A DNA stretch of 64,000 nucleotides from Novipirellula caenicola (lineage in GTDB: Bacteria > Planctomycetota > Planctomycetia > Pirellulales > Pirellulaceae). The translations under genes were made by a program, and so were the position numbers. The notes below the pieces were generated by a model that had not been told where the DNA came from, ran no database searches, and saw only the letters and a list, made by a program, of their open reading frames with translations. Numbering within the stretch: position 1 is the first letter of the stretch; the number at the start of each line of letters is the position of its first letter. Location: assembly GCF_039545035.1 (NCBI RefSeq), contig NZ_BAABRO010000005.1:124001-188000 (forward strand), given 5' to 3'. Positions 45,923-56,500 of this stretch are shown here, one piece after another.

Positions 45923-47236
45923 ATGCTTTACTTTCTTGCCATTTGGATTGGACTTTCGACCAGCACGCCGGACGCTTGGCCGGCGTTTCTTGGTGCCGGA
46001 TCGGAACCACGTGACGCCAACGCATTGCCGCTGTCTTGGTCACCCAGCGAGAATATCGTTTGGCTAGCCCCAATCCCTGGGCACGGCCAATCGAGCCCGG
46101 TGGTCTGGGACGACCGAGCATTTGTAACCAGTGTCGAAGGTCCCGAGAAAAACACCTACCACGTCGTCTGTTTGAACACCACCGACGGAAGTGAACTTTG
46201 GCACAAACAAATCGAAAACTCGGCGCCGGAAAAGAACAGCTATTACATCAGCCGGGCTGCCCCCACGCCGGTGGTTGATGAACATCGCGTGATCGCGGTC
46301 TTTGAAAGCGGCGACTGCGTTGCCTACGACCACGCGGGCAAAGAACTGTGGACACGAACGCTGGCGAAAGACGAAGGCCCCTTTATTGCCGAGTTCGGTT
46401 TGGGGGCATCGCCATGCCAAACCGAATCGGCGCTGTTTGTTTTGCTGGAACATGATGGACCGAGCAGTCTGTTGGCGATCGATAAACAAAGCGGCAAAAC
46501 GCTGTGGATGGCGTCGCGAGAACCACGCCGCAGTTGGAGCTCGCCGGCCATCATCGAAGTCGAGGGGGAACCGCAAGTCGTCGTCAGCTCGGCTGGCACC
46601 GTCGATGGCTACGACCCCAAAACCGGAAAATTACTGTGGACATTCAAAGACGTCGGAGGCAACACATCGACGACGCCGATTGATATAGGCGGCGGACGTT
46701 TTCTGATTGGCGCCTCACCCGGTCGCAACGGCGAGAATGCGGGATCAGCAGCCGATTCCAATGGCTTGATGCAAGTCACTCGCGATGGTGACACTTGGAC
46801 AGCGACCCGAAAATGGACAGCCGCTAAAGCGACGCCCACCTGGGCATCGCCGATCGTGCATGAGGGGTTGGCTTACTGGATCAATCGTTCAGGCGTTGTT
46901 TACTGTTTTGATGTCACCACGGGCGAAGAGGTCTACACCGAGCGAATCAAACAATCGAGTTGGGCGACGCCTTTCGGCGTGGGAAACCGCGTCTATTTCT
47001 TTGGCAAGGACGGACTGGTCACCGTCTTGGCCGCCGGCCGTGAGTTCAAAATCTTGGCCGAGAACACGACTTGGAACGACGACACGTTGCCGCCGGAAGC
47101 CAAGTTGGCCGAAGAAACGAGCGAAGAGCGTCAACGCGCCGCGGCGATGTTTAGCAAACCGACGCTGTACGGCGTCGCCGTCACCGACGACGCCTTCCTA
47201 TTACGCGTGGGCAACGCCGTCATCTGCGTGCGCTAA
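45923..47236 (+). CDS. PQQ-binding-like beta-propeller repeat protein
   Basis: A 437-residue protein. WPAFLGAGSEPRDANALPLSW and repeated blocks ending in GxxLWxxxI/xxGxV (TDGSELWHKQIENSAPEKNS, ATGEEVYTERI, KTGKLLWTFKDVGG) form an eight-bladed PQQ-like propeller. The start MLYFLAIWIGLSTSTPDA is a short signal peptide. Such proteins bind ligands or act as outer-membrane scaffolds; the pyrroloquinoline quinone site residues cannot be judged by eye. It is the last gene before a large empty stretch. Confidence 0.88.
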   Translation: MLYFLAIWIGLSTSTPDAWPAFLGAGSEPRDANALPLSWSPSENIVWLAPIPGHGQSSPVVWDDRAFVTSVEGPEKNTYHVVCLNTTDGSELWHKQIENSAPEKNSYYISRAAPTPVVDEHRVIAVFESGDCVAYDHAGKELWTRTLAKDEGPFIAEFGLGASPCQTESALFVLLEHDGPSSLLAIDKQSGKTLWMASREPRRSWSSPAIIEVEGEPQVVVSSAGTVDGYDPKTGKLLWTFKDVGGNTSTTPIDIGGGRFLIGASPGRNGENAGSAADSNGLMQVTRDGDTWTATRKWTAAKATPTWASPIVHEGLAYWINRSGVVYCFDVTTGEEVYTERIKQSSWATPFGVGNRVYFFGKDGLVTVLAAGREFKILAENTTWNDDTLPPEAKLAEETSEERQRAAAMFSKPTLYGVAVTDDAFLLRVGNAVICVR

Positions 47237-47361
47237 GGAACTCGGCATGGGGCTTCTAGCATGATCGATCCTGATTCTAGCGTTAGCACCGCTTAACTTC
47301 CGGAGCCGTTGCTAGTGACTTGTTGATTTCGTGAGCCGGGATGCTCAATAGAGCGTCCGAC

Positions 47362-47414
47362 TTAGGCCGGAGGCCGATACATCGAATGCGGAAATGTGTC
47401 GGCCTCCGGCCTAA
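47362..47414. terminator. Long hairpin after the propeller gene
   Basis: Arms at 47362-47382 and 47394-47414 are 21-base inverted copies with one mismatch and an 11-base loop. The left arm begins TTAGGCCGGAGGCCGATACA and the right arm ends CTAA followed by AACAAA. It lies about 125 bases after the propeller stop, so it may be a terminator or a dispersed palindromic repeat. Confidence 0.5.
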
Positions 47415-48449
47415 AACAAATTCTCATGCACTCCCCGGTGCTTAATAGTCAATGTCAACTACATTCGTAGCGGCAAGGAGCCTCGCCCGAACAATGTCAG
47501 CTTTAGAAATCTAGAAACGCGCAACATCTTTCCGTCGAGCCTGTCTCGGCGGAGGAAACAAATGGCAACTCCGAAAAGAAGTTATTCAAAGCAGTACTCC
47601 GCTTCGGGCTTGCCCCTGCGGTCACAACGTCTTGATTCTTGTGTTCCGCCGATACATCTCTGCAGCGAAGGCGTATAGACTGAAATATCGCCTATCCGCT
47701 TAATTCAGGTAGCTGAATCACTCGCCTTGTGCCGCTAAGTTGATATTTAGCAATAGCTAGCCACGCTTTGCTATACCGTACTTCATCATGCGAAAGCCAT
47801 TCGCCAAGTTTCTCTCTGAAGCACAGCACGCCCAGCATTTACCGGAACGAATGCATCGACCTCGATACTGTTCGCAGACGGGAACAGGTGTCATTCGCGT
47901 GTTCCCGGCCACGCGATTTCCGTGAATAGGCGTCGCTATCGCCGTAAGCTTAAAACGAGCATTTTTGGATCAAACTGGTTCTTAGTCGTTTTCTAAGAGT
48001 TGCTAATTCTAGACTTATCAGTTGCGTCGTGGCCCCGTACAAGCAATCGATTCGGCCACGTGGCATCGCTCATTACCAGATCCGAAAAGCAACTTTACGC
48101 AACCGATTGCACTCACTCGCACATCAATTCACTGCACCAGTAGTGTAAAACGCATCTTTCTAGTAGTGAAATACTCTTCCCCTTGATACAACCTGACGTT
48201 ACGAAACAAAATTAGAACAGCGTTGAGCCCCTGCCATTTACGATCTGCCAACGCAACGATTGCATTTCGCGTAAAACTACACCTCGTTGACACGAAAGAT
48301 GCGAATGCAGTTTTCCCTGGCAAAAACCTCTGAATAGTTTCCTGATTTCGCGACATGACCGGAACGGAACTTAGCCAAAACATTCAACCTCTTTTCTAAT
48401 CACCAAATCGATTGCATAAAAGTTGAACGACATACCAGAAATTGATGAA
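47415..48449. other. About 1.0 kb with no supported gene
   Basis: A large gene-poor stretch that grows more A+T-rich toward the leucine-rich-repeat gene. It contains a small inverted repeat CGGGAACA (47879-47886) and TGTTCCCG (47900-47907). Short open frames (for example around 47562 and 48129-48383 on the minus strand) have no motif or ribosome binding site. No RNA gene was recognised. Confidence 0.4.
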
Positions 48450-50165
48450 ATGCAGCCAGATGACGCCGATAGCCTCCAAGCAAAGACTTCTTGGAAAAAC
48501 CCGTCTGTCATTCTTTTCATTGTGAGCCTAGTGTTCACCAATGGATTTTCCGTTTTTAACTCCTGCACTCTTGTGCGAAATGGGGTTCTAGATGCAAAAG
48601 AGCAGAAACTTGAGCAACAAGAAGGGGCATTGGACCAACGAGAACTCTCAATCAAGAGAGAAGCACTCGAGCTCTCGAATAGCAAAAAGAGTCTAGAAGC
48701 TGCTCAAACTCGCTTAAATAATCAGACATCTTCTTTGAAACGCCAAAAGCAAGATATCGAAGCGGAAAGTGCATCTATTCGGCAGGAATTACAGTCTATG
48801 GAAAAGCTTAGAGCGTTGCATCTGAACATGCATTCCGTTGATCGCGGAACTAATTTCGCTCTACATATTGGCAATGAAGTTTCAAGGGACAAGATTCTAA
48901 CGGTTCTGCCGGAGCTTCAATCTCTTAAGACTGTCAGCCTAATCGACCTTAATACTCCCGATATCAGTATCGAAGACCTTAGTCGCGCACTAGGCTCTCG
49001 AACCATTCAGATCAAGCACTTGAGCTTTACCTGTAGCCCCAGCGATTACTTCGCTAGCATAAAGCAATTCTCGAACCTACAAACATTGAAAATTGACTTT
49101 CAAGGACCCACAAATGCGCATGGTCTACTTGATGCTCTAACTTCGCTACCCGAGTTAAATTCACTTGTTATCAATGGACAGGCAATACGAGCATCTGATG
49201 AGCAAACCAGTTTTCGGCTGAGCAAACTTGAGCATCTTGGCTTGGATGGAAAAAACCTGACCTACCTGTTTCTAAAAAATGCCGATTTTGGAGTAGAGCT
49301 AAAAACGTTTGTCGCACCGTCCTCACTTTCGAAGTCTGCTCAGCTGAGGAATCTTGCGCGTCAACCAAACCTGACTACTCTCGATATTGCGGGACTGCGA
49401 TCAATCGAAGAAGATGACTTAGCGATTCTCTTCAACGGAGCGAGGCTTGAGCAGTTGCGAGTATCAAGTTGCGATCTTCCCCAAAATTGCATTGCGAAAC
49501 AGGTTGAAGCACTCCAAAAGTTGAAATACTTAGATATCTCCTATTGCAACCTGTCAAACGCCGATTGGCAGGCTATTGGCAACTTGCCACAGTTAGAAAC
49601 ATTGATTGCACAAGGATGCGATCTTGGGGACGGTAGCATAAACTACTTAGCAGCCTCGGCCACCTTGAAAAATCTTATCCTTAACCAATCACGGCTTGAC
49701 GAAAGCGGCGTCCAGTCGTTTGACCACCATCGTACGCTGGAAAGAATACACCTCGCGAATTTACGTTCGCCTGGAGCAACCGCTCCTATGGCACCTCGAT
49801 TAAAAGAAATCGTATTATCAGGGAACAACGTCGACACAGCTAGTGTCGCATTGAAGCTTTCGAGGCTTCCAAATCTTGAAAAAGTTTATTGGGCCTTCGC
49901 GAATATGCATGGATCAGAAGACCTGGAAATTCTACTTAAGATCCCTCACCTCAAATTGCTAGCGATGCCATTTCTAGGACTACCCGCGGGAACTAGCATT
50001 CCTGAGTATCTGCACGCTCCAAAGTTGGAATTTTCGCAAGTTTTGTGGCCCCGTTCTGATTTTGCTTTGTTCGTACGGCAGGATCAATACCATGCACGTC
50101 AATACGAACTCACGGAATGGGCACCGACTTTAGTTGCACCAACACTCCTGATGACTTGGAAATGA
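48450..50165 (+). CDS. Leucine-rich-repeat protein with N-terminal membrane anchor and coiled coil
   Basis: A ~571-residue protein. An N-terminal membrane helix (PSVILFIVSLVFTNGFSVF) precedes a coiled coil (~residues 50-125, LDQRELSIKREALELSNSKK) and then repeated leucine-rich segments to the end (NLQTLKIDFQG, LPELNSLVI, KLEHLGLDG, LKYLDISYCNL, LPQLETLIAQGCDL). The LRRs may form a ligand-binding solenoid outside the cell. The gene and its upstream flank are visibly A+T-richer than neighbours, suggesting acquisition by transfer. A TTG at 48423 is an alternative start nine codons upstream. No partner gene is obvious. Confidence 0.78.
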   Translation: MQPDDADSLQAKTSWKNPSVILFIVSLVFTNGFSVFNSCTLVRNGVLDAKEQKLEQQEGALDQRELSIKREALELSNSKKSLEAAQTRLNNQTSSLKRQKQDIEAESASIRQELQSMEKLRALHLNMHSVDRGTNFALHIGNEVSRDKILTVLPELQSLKTVSLIDLNTPDISIEDLSRALGSRTIQIKHLSFTCSPSDYFASIKQFSNLQTLKIDFQGPTNAHGLLDALTSLPELNSLVINGQAIRASDEQTSFRLSKLEHLGLDGKNLTYLFLKNADFGVELKTFVAPSSLSKSAQLRNLARQPNLTTLDIAGLRSIEEDDLAILFNGARLEQLRVSSCDLPQNCIAKQVEALQKLKYLDISYCNLSNADWQAIGNLPQLETLIAQGCDLGDGSINYLAASATLKNLILNQSRLDESGVQSFDHHRTLERIHLANLRSPGATAPMAPRLKEIVLSGNNVDTASVALKLSRLPNLEKVYWAFANMHGSEDLEILLKIPHLKLLAMPFLGLPAGTSIPEYLHAPKLEFSQVLWPRSDFALFVRQDQYHARQYELTEWAPTLVAPTLLMTWK

Positions 50166-50318
50166 AGTCTCAAAAATCACTAACCATAGACTTGCGGAAC
50201 ACAGGAAGAAGGTCTTAAAGTTGAGATAGCAATCGACATTTTCACAAGTCATCAGTTGACCATTGTGCCGACCGCTAGTGACGCAGACAAATATGCCGAA
50301 ATACACCCGCTGGCGTGC

Positions 50319-51917
50319 TTACCTACGGTCGCCAGCTGTCTTGACGCCGTCGGGAAGGAATTGGACATCGCGATCGTTCTTCAACAGCTCCCCTTCGGTA
50401 CAGCGTCCACATTGGACTTCGACCTGCAGAAGACGCAGTAGCGACTGTACTTTTTCAGGATGCTGGGCTACCAGATTATTCCGCTCACCCGGATCCGCGT
50501 CGAGATCAAATAGCTGCATCGGCGGCAATCCCTGCTTTTTGGCTGCACCTTCATTCGGAGCACTCCATCCGCCACTGCCGCCCGACAAACAAAGCTTCCA
50601 TGATCCCTCGCGAATGGCGAAAAATCCGCCGATCGAATGACTGATCAGGGTCCGACGCCCGGAAGTCTCGGCTCCCTTGAACACCGGCAACAAGCTGAAG
50701 CCGTCTTCACCCCCAAGAGCCTGCTTTTCTTGTCCCGTAATTGCCTCGAGTGTCGCATACACATCGGTCAAACACGCCAGTGCATCGGTGGTACGCCCTC
50801 CCTCGATACGCTCTGGCCAACGGGCGATAAAGGGAACCCGATGGCCGCCTTCGTAGATGTCGGCTTTATGCCCACGATACCTTCCACTGGGGTTATGCCC
50901 ATGTTCCTTCAGCACTCTAAAGTTCGCCTCGGGTGAACATCCGTTGTCACTGGTGAAAATCACGAGCGTGTTGTCGTCGAGCCCGGCTTCTTTGATTGCG
51001 GCGAATAGCTGCCCCATGTGGGCATCGACTTGCATGACAAAGTCGGCATACGGATTCATCCCGCTGGCGTCCTTATACGGCGGGACAGGAACGATCGGCG
51101 TGTGAGGTGCGGGTAGCGGCAGGTACAGAAAGAACGGTTTGCCCGCTTTGGCATCCGCCGCTCGCTCTTTGACATACGTCATCGATTTGTCGAACAGATG
51201 AGGCAGCACTTCATCGATTTTGAAATCAGGACTGATCGGACCGTTGCGGTACCAACCGTATGCATCCTGCTTCTTCGTGACGCCTTCCTCGCGATCGGGT
51301 TGTGCCGTCACACGACCGGTGTCGACCCAAACATAAGGCGGCATGTCTAGCGACCCGCAGTGACCATAATACTGATCGAAACCGTTGATATCGGGACCGT
51401 TCTTCACCGGCTTCGTAAAATCAATCTGCTCGCCATCCTTGTGCCAATCCCAACCGAGATGCCACTTGCCAATCATCGCGGTGTGATACCCCGCTGCTTG
51501 CATCAGATGCCCAAGCGTGGGGCGGTCGGCGGGAATCAAGTGCTCGCTGGTACCGCTGAGCACGCCGCGTGCGAGTCGCGAACGCCAGTTGTAGCGTCCT
51601 GTAAGCAAACCATATCGAGTCGGAGTGCAGACGCTGCTGGGGGTGTGAGCATCGAGAAACGTCAGCCCCTCGTCTGCCATCTGTTGCAGATGCGGAGTTT
51701 TGATTTTGCAGTCGGGATTGGTCGGCGAAACGTCGCCAATCCCAAGATCGTCGGCCATCACGACAATAACGTTGGGATGGGCCGAGGACTCTGGCGTCTC
51801 GGCCGCCGATCCGATCGAGCAGGTTGTACAAACCGAGACAATGGCCATTCCGATCCATCGGCTGAAAGGGGCCAATCTTGAGCGACGTTTTATTTGCGAG
51901 TGGGGCATGGGCAACAT
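50319..51917 (-). CDS. Formylglycine-dependent sulfatase
   Basis: A 532-residue type I sulfatase. The formylglycine site is C97-T-P-T-R in SSVCTPTRYGLLTGRY, with DDLGIGDV metal ligands near residue 56 and GKWHLGW (histidine and lysine of the active site) and FTSDNGCSPE downstream. The N-terminus has a signal peptide (MAIVSVCTTCSIGSAAE), so it acts outside the cytoplasm, probably on sulfated polysaccharides, as planctomycetes have many. It is alone here, without a neighbouring formylglycine-generating enzyme gene. An ATG at 51908 is an alternative start. Confidence 0.93.
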   Translation of the reverse strand: MLPMPHSQIKRRSRLAPFSRWIGMAIVSVCTTCSIGSAAETPESSAHPNVIVVMADDLGIGDVSPTNPDCKIKTPHLQQMADEGLTFLDAHTPSSVCTPTRYGLLTGRYNWRSRLARGVLSGTSEHLIPADRPTLGHLMQAAGYHTAMIGKWHLGWDWHKDGEQIDFTKPVKNGPDINGFDQYYGHCGSLDMPPYVWVDTGRVTAQPDREEGVTKKQDAYGWYRNGPISPDFKIDEVLPHLFDKSMTYVKERAADAKAGKPFFLYLPLPAPHTPIVPVPPYKDASGMNPYADFVMQVDAHMGQLFAAIKEAGLDDNTLVIFTSDNGCSPEANFRVLKEHGHNPSGRYRGHKADIYEGGHRVPFIARWPERIEGGRTTDALACLTDVYATLEAITGQEKQALGGEDGFSLLPVFKGAETSGRRTLISHSIGGFFAIREGSWKLCLSGGSGGWSAPNEGAAKKQGLPPMQLFDLDADPGERNNLVAQHPEKVQSLLRLLQVEVQCGRCTEGELLKNDRDVQFLPDGVKTAGDRR

Positions 51918-52151
51918 GGACTAGTAGAAGGCTAGAGGTCGAGGAGAGCGTTTTCGTGAGACAATTTAACCGATTCAGCGACAACGCGGGATCGCCAACC
52001 GCCCCCTCATTGTGACTCAGACGGCAACGGACCGTGAAGAGTCCCTCTGAAAATTTCCAATTTTTCGACCTCAGGGCTCGCACGCGGCGGAGTATAAGGG
52101 GGGTGTGAAGAGTCCTCATGACGCCCTTTGAATACAGATTCTCTAAGTCTT

Positions 52152-52721
52152 ATGCCGGAATCCGATGAGCAATTGATCGATCGGTGGCGCGAGCGGGGAG
52201 AGTCTTCCGCGTTGGCGGAATTAGCCGAACGCTATTTGTCGCAGTTCTATGGGACGGCTCGGGCAATGATGCTGAGCGACAGCCAAGCCGAAGAGGTGGC
52301 ACAAGAGACAATGCTGAAAGTCGTGCGATGGATCGATTCCTTTGACACGCGGGCAACCTTTCGCACATGGTCGTACACGATCCTGGTGAACACGATTCGC
52401 AGTGACCTTCGTCGCCAAAAGACTCGCTCGAAGCATTTCGACGCGGCGGCGGATGTCACACGTGTCGCAGCAACCAATCAATCACACGACATTGTGCTCA
52501 CCCAGCAAGAGACTCGAAATGAGATCGAACATGCACTCGCACACTTGACCGACAAGCAACGCACCGCGTTGGTGCTGATGGTGATCGAAGGATTGTCGGC
52601 TGCGGACGTTGCAGAGATTGAAAACTGTTCGGTCGATGCCGTTTATCAACGTGTCAGCGAGGCGAGGAAATCACTTCGTAACATCCCCGCATTGCGACAA
52701 TTGTGGCAGGAACATCGGTAA
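52152..52721 (+). CDS. ECF-type RNA polymerase sigma factor
   Basis: A ~189-residue sigma-70 family protein with region 2 (ATARAMMLSDSQAEEVAQETMLKVVRWIDSFDTRATFRTWSYTILVNTIRSDLRR) and region 4 (LTDKQRTALVLMVIEGLSAADVAEIENCSVDAVYQRVSEARKSLR). It heads a plus-strand operon whose next gene, a membrane protein, may be an anti-sigma factor, followed by large CsgG/FlgO-like proteins. Start ATG 52152 chosen; in-frame TTG at 52128 is possible. The regulon is unknown but probably includes this operon. Confidence 0.87.
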   Translation: MPESDEQLIDRWRERGESSALAELAERYLSQFYGTARAMMLSDSQAEEVAQETMLKVVRWIDSFDTRATFRTWSYTILVNTIRSDLRRQKTRSKHFDAAADVTRVAATNQSHDIVLTQQETRNEIEHALAHLTDKQRTALVLMVIEGLSAADVAEIENCSVDAVYQRVSEARKSLRNIPALRQLWQEHR

Positions 52722-52740
52722 CAATTTACCGGAGAAATAA

Positions 52741-53544
52741 ATGAAACCGTCCGACGACGACAAACTCGATCAAACGCTTCACAATTGGCGAAGCGGACTG
52801 GAACCGACTCAAGCACAACGTGATCGCATGCAATCACGTTTTCTTGACGAGTTTTCGGCAGGCCCAGACCCGAGCACTGCGTCAGTGACGCTGCCGCCCA
52901 ACGGCACCTCGCCCTACGCAAGTGGATCGTGGATTCGTGTTGCCGCGTGCCTGGCTGTGGGCGTTTGCATCGTGTTTGTGATGTTCGCGTGGCAATACCT
53001 GAGCAAACCCAACCCCGCCGGAGCAATCGTTGATTCCGAACCGGCCCCACAATCATCTTGGTCGTTCACGCCTGAGGAACTTCGTCGCAGCGAGGTTTTG
53101 GTTTGCGAATTTGATCGCGTGTTTGAGCACCAAGTTCGTTCGATCCATCAACGTGGCCAAACGGTCGAAGTGGATCTGGTCAACCAAACAGTCGCCCGGA
53201 GTGAAACGCCGCGAGTCATCGTGCGGTTTGTGCTGCAACAGCGAAACACAAACACGGCCTGGAAAACGGTGCAAAGCGAAGAGTGGATCGGCAGCCAAGA
53301 CCATCAATTTCATCTGTCAAACATCTCGGATATCGAGGTCCAAACGTGGTCGCACCTGCTTCCCGACGATTCACTGTGGATCGAACTTACAGTTTCGTCG
53401 CCCGATGACGTCGCAGAGCAGCGGACCCGACACTGCATCGCTAACCAGCCGGGGATAGTGTGGCAGCGAAACCGTGGCGACCAGCAATGGCAACTCGTCG
53501 TCGTGCACGAACTGCTAAAGCCATGTGATGGAGAGCTGATCTGA
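52741..53544 (+). CDS. Membrane protein, possible anti-sigma factor
   Basis: A 267-residue protein with one membrane segment (VAACLAVGVCIVFVMFAWQYL, ~75-95). The short cytoplasmic part (KLDQTLHNWRSGLEPTQAQRDRMQSRF) looks like the start of planctomycete anti-sigma-like proteins, and the outer part is beta-rich. It lies 19 bases after the ECF sigma gene, preceded by GGAGAAATA, and overlaps the next gene (TGATG). A regulator role is inferred from position; the zinc-type anti-sigma motif HxxxCxxC is absent. Confidence 0.6.
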   Translation: MKPSDDDKLDQTLHNWRSGLEPTQAQRDRMQSRFLDEFSAGPDPSTASVTLPPNGTSPYASGSWIRVAACLAVGVCIVFVMFAWQYLSKPNPAGAIVDSEPAPQSSWSFTPEELRRSEVLVCEFDRVFEHQVRSIHQRGQTVEVDLVNQTVARSETPRVIVRFVLQQRNTNTAWKTVQSEEWIGSQDHQFHLSNISDIEVQTWSHLLPDDSLWIELTVSSPDDVAEQRTRHCIANQPGIVWQRNRGDQQWQLVVVHELLKPCDGELI

Positions 53545-56500
53545 TGCCACTTCGCATGCTGCCACTCGTCGTCTTTACGCTGATCGGAACGGTTTTTGCG
53601 CTAATCGGAACCGTCGTTTCGGCTGAACCGATCTCGGTGGCAATAACAACAACGCTGCGAGACTCGCAGACGCAGACTCAACAGGATCGTGCGAATGCGT
53701 TCCTTGATCTGCTTGAGTTTCAGCTCAGCCAAAACGATTCGATCATCGTCGTCGAGCGGATGCGAATCGAAACGGCGATACAAGAACAGTTGATCAGCCA
53801 AACGTTGGGGACACCGCAACACGAGGGAACTCCGTTTGGCAAATTGCTTTCGGCCGATTTGATTCTGAACGCCCAATTTCTATCGGCCGAAGGGGAAATC
53901 GATTCCACGCGGATGATCGTGCGAGTCGTCGAAGTAAAAACCGGGACGATTCGCGGCGTCAGTATCGCGGCGGTGGACGAGATCTCGGTCGAGGAATCAG
54001 CTGTGAACACGGCTCGCTACTTATCCGCAGTAGTCGAATCCCCATCGGAAGCTGCGATCTCCGTCGCCGTCGCCGCGTTTCAGTGCGAAGCACGATTCGT
54101 GCGACTGAGACCGCTTGAGCTGGGGATACGCGACATGCTGACCGCGGAATTGCTGAACCACCGACGGTTTCATGTCTTGCAGCGATCTCAAATGAGCGAG
54201 CTGGTGCGTGAGATGGAACTGATCCAGGCGGGGTTCGTCGAGTTGACATCGCTGCCAGTGAAAATGCCAGAGCGATCGGCTGGCTACTTCGTCACAGGAA
54301 CGTTGAACGAACACAACACCAACGGCAGTTTGCAAATCGAAGTGTCGGGGCAAGTGACTCAGGCCGGGCAGCAAGAACCGATTCATGCGTTCGGGTTCCA
54401 GACCACGCCGAACCAATTGCCGCATGAATTGTCATTGGCGGCGATAAAGATTGCGGGCGTTCTGTCCAAGGCATCTCGTTTGCCCGAGCCTGCCCGACTC
54501 GCCGAACATCATCGATCCGCGGGCGCTGCGCGCGATGAAACAAAGCGGCTGCTCGACCAAGTCCTTCGCGATCTGTACCGGTTTCGCCCGCGATCTCCCA
54601 GCTCGGGCGGCGAACGCAGCTTCCGCGTGCCCGGCATCGATCTGCGTGAAAAGGTCGACGCGAACGCCCTCAAGTACGAATCACGTGGCTATTGGGCCAG
54701 CGTGGTGAGCGCCGACACTCCGCTGGGCACTCATTTGCTTCGCAAGTCGATCGACCGGCTCGAGACGATTCTATTCATTGATCCTGATCACGCCGTGGCG
54801 GCATACGCGTTAGCGTTTTGTTTCAGCCATCACATCGACGGCATTGTCAATCACGAGCGTGCCGGCGAGCTGCTACGGCAAGTGACGCGGCAAAATCCCA
54901 ACAGCGATTTGGCAGCGGCGGCGCTACATTTACTCTCGGGAATTGGACGGCATCACGCCTTCGGCATCAGTCGCCCCGTCGATCCGAACCTCAGTCGGAT
55001 GTCGACCGAGAACGTGCGATTTGCTTTTGAAAGGATGCCGCCGCAACATCGCGATTATCGTTGGGGACGGATCCTAAATTTGCTCAGTGCACGGTACTTG
55101 CAACCCGAGGACATCCAATCATTGATGCCGGTGCTGCGAATCGCGGCGAAGCGAATCGACGAGGTCGACGATGCCATGGTCAAGCGGTTACTGGCCACCG
55201 AATCGAGCCGCATCGCCCGTCTGCTCGATACCCCCGAATCCGAAGCGTTGATTGCCAATTGGACAAGTGACGAAAACCGGTGGAAGCGACACGCAGGTTG
55301 TTTGTACTTTGCGGAATCCGCTGCCCGAGAACGCGAATACGAAGAAGCGGCGAAGTGGTACGAGCAAGCCGCAATCGGGTTCGCCGGAATGAAGGAACAT
55401 GCCGAGCGACATGCCTTTGAAAACTTGCTGATTCACGCCGCGGAATATTGGCGACGAGCCGACCGTGTTGATACTGCGATGAAAGTCTTGGATTCGTTTT
55501 CACCGAGTCTGCCTCGCTCGCTGAACCGCGGCTACTACGACCTGCAGCGTGGGTACTGCTTGCAGCAACTCGGTCAAAATGAGCAAGCGGTGGCGACATG
55601 GGTTCGCGCAGCCGAGTCGGTTCCTCACTTGATCAATCAAGCCTCGGTGGCTGGGGCAATCAAGTCCGCAGGTGGCGTCCCGTTGAATCTGGACCGAGAA
55701 ATCAACGTTCGCTATCTGGCAAACGCGGACAAACTCCCGAAGTCTTGCGTGGCATTGGCAACCGACGGATCACGGATTTTCTGTGGCGGGCGAGGAAAGC
55801 AGGGGTACCAATGTTTTGCATTCGACATCGCCACTGAATCCTGGGCGACCATTAAAGCAGAGATTGGACGCATCACGTGCATGGACAGCGATGCCGGTTC
55901 GTTGTGGGTTGGAACCGACGACGAGGGACTGTATCGCTACGACATCACGTCCCAACAATGGCACCACTGGGGACTCGACGAGTCGTTACCGGATCTGCAT
56001 ATCGAATCGCTCCGTACAGTGGCCAACGAGTGTTACGTCGGCGTTGGAACCGCTCGCGGCGGCGGATTGGTGAAGATCACCAACGACGGATCCGTGACCA
56101 TCTTCGAAGGCAAGAATGCTCCCGACCAAGCTCCGACGCACATCATTGTCAGCGACGACAAGATCCTGGCACGCTCGATCCAATCGATTCGGCAGTACGA
56201 TCGAAAAACCGAAACGTGGAGCCCGCTAGAACTGACTTCGCTAAAATCCCCATTCCTATTTCCCGCTGAAATCGGCTACTGGGCGTCCACCAGTCAACGT
56301 GAATTATACCCGCTTGATCAACCTGGGATCCCGGAAGATTGGTTCAAACAGGCTTGGTATCCGCACGGGCGTCAGAAGGCGGGGTATCAAGTGAAGTTCT
56401 TGATTGAACACAAAGATGAAATTTGGTTTGGCGGCACTCCTTATGAGAAATTTTTATGCAGTGGACTCTATCGAGTGAATAAACATACCGGCGATTTTTC

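Noticed and set aside
48129-48383. 84-codon minus-strand frame before the leucine-rich-repeat gene
   Set aside because: No motif, no ribosome binding site and no conserved features.
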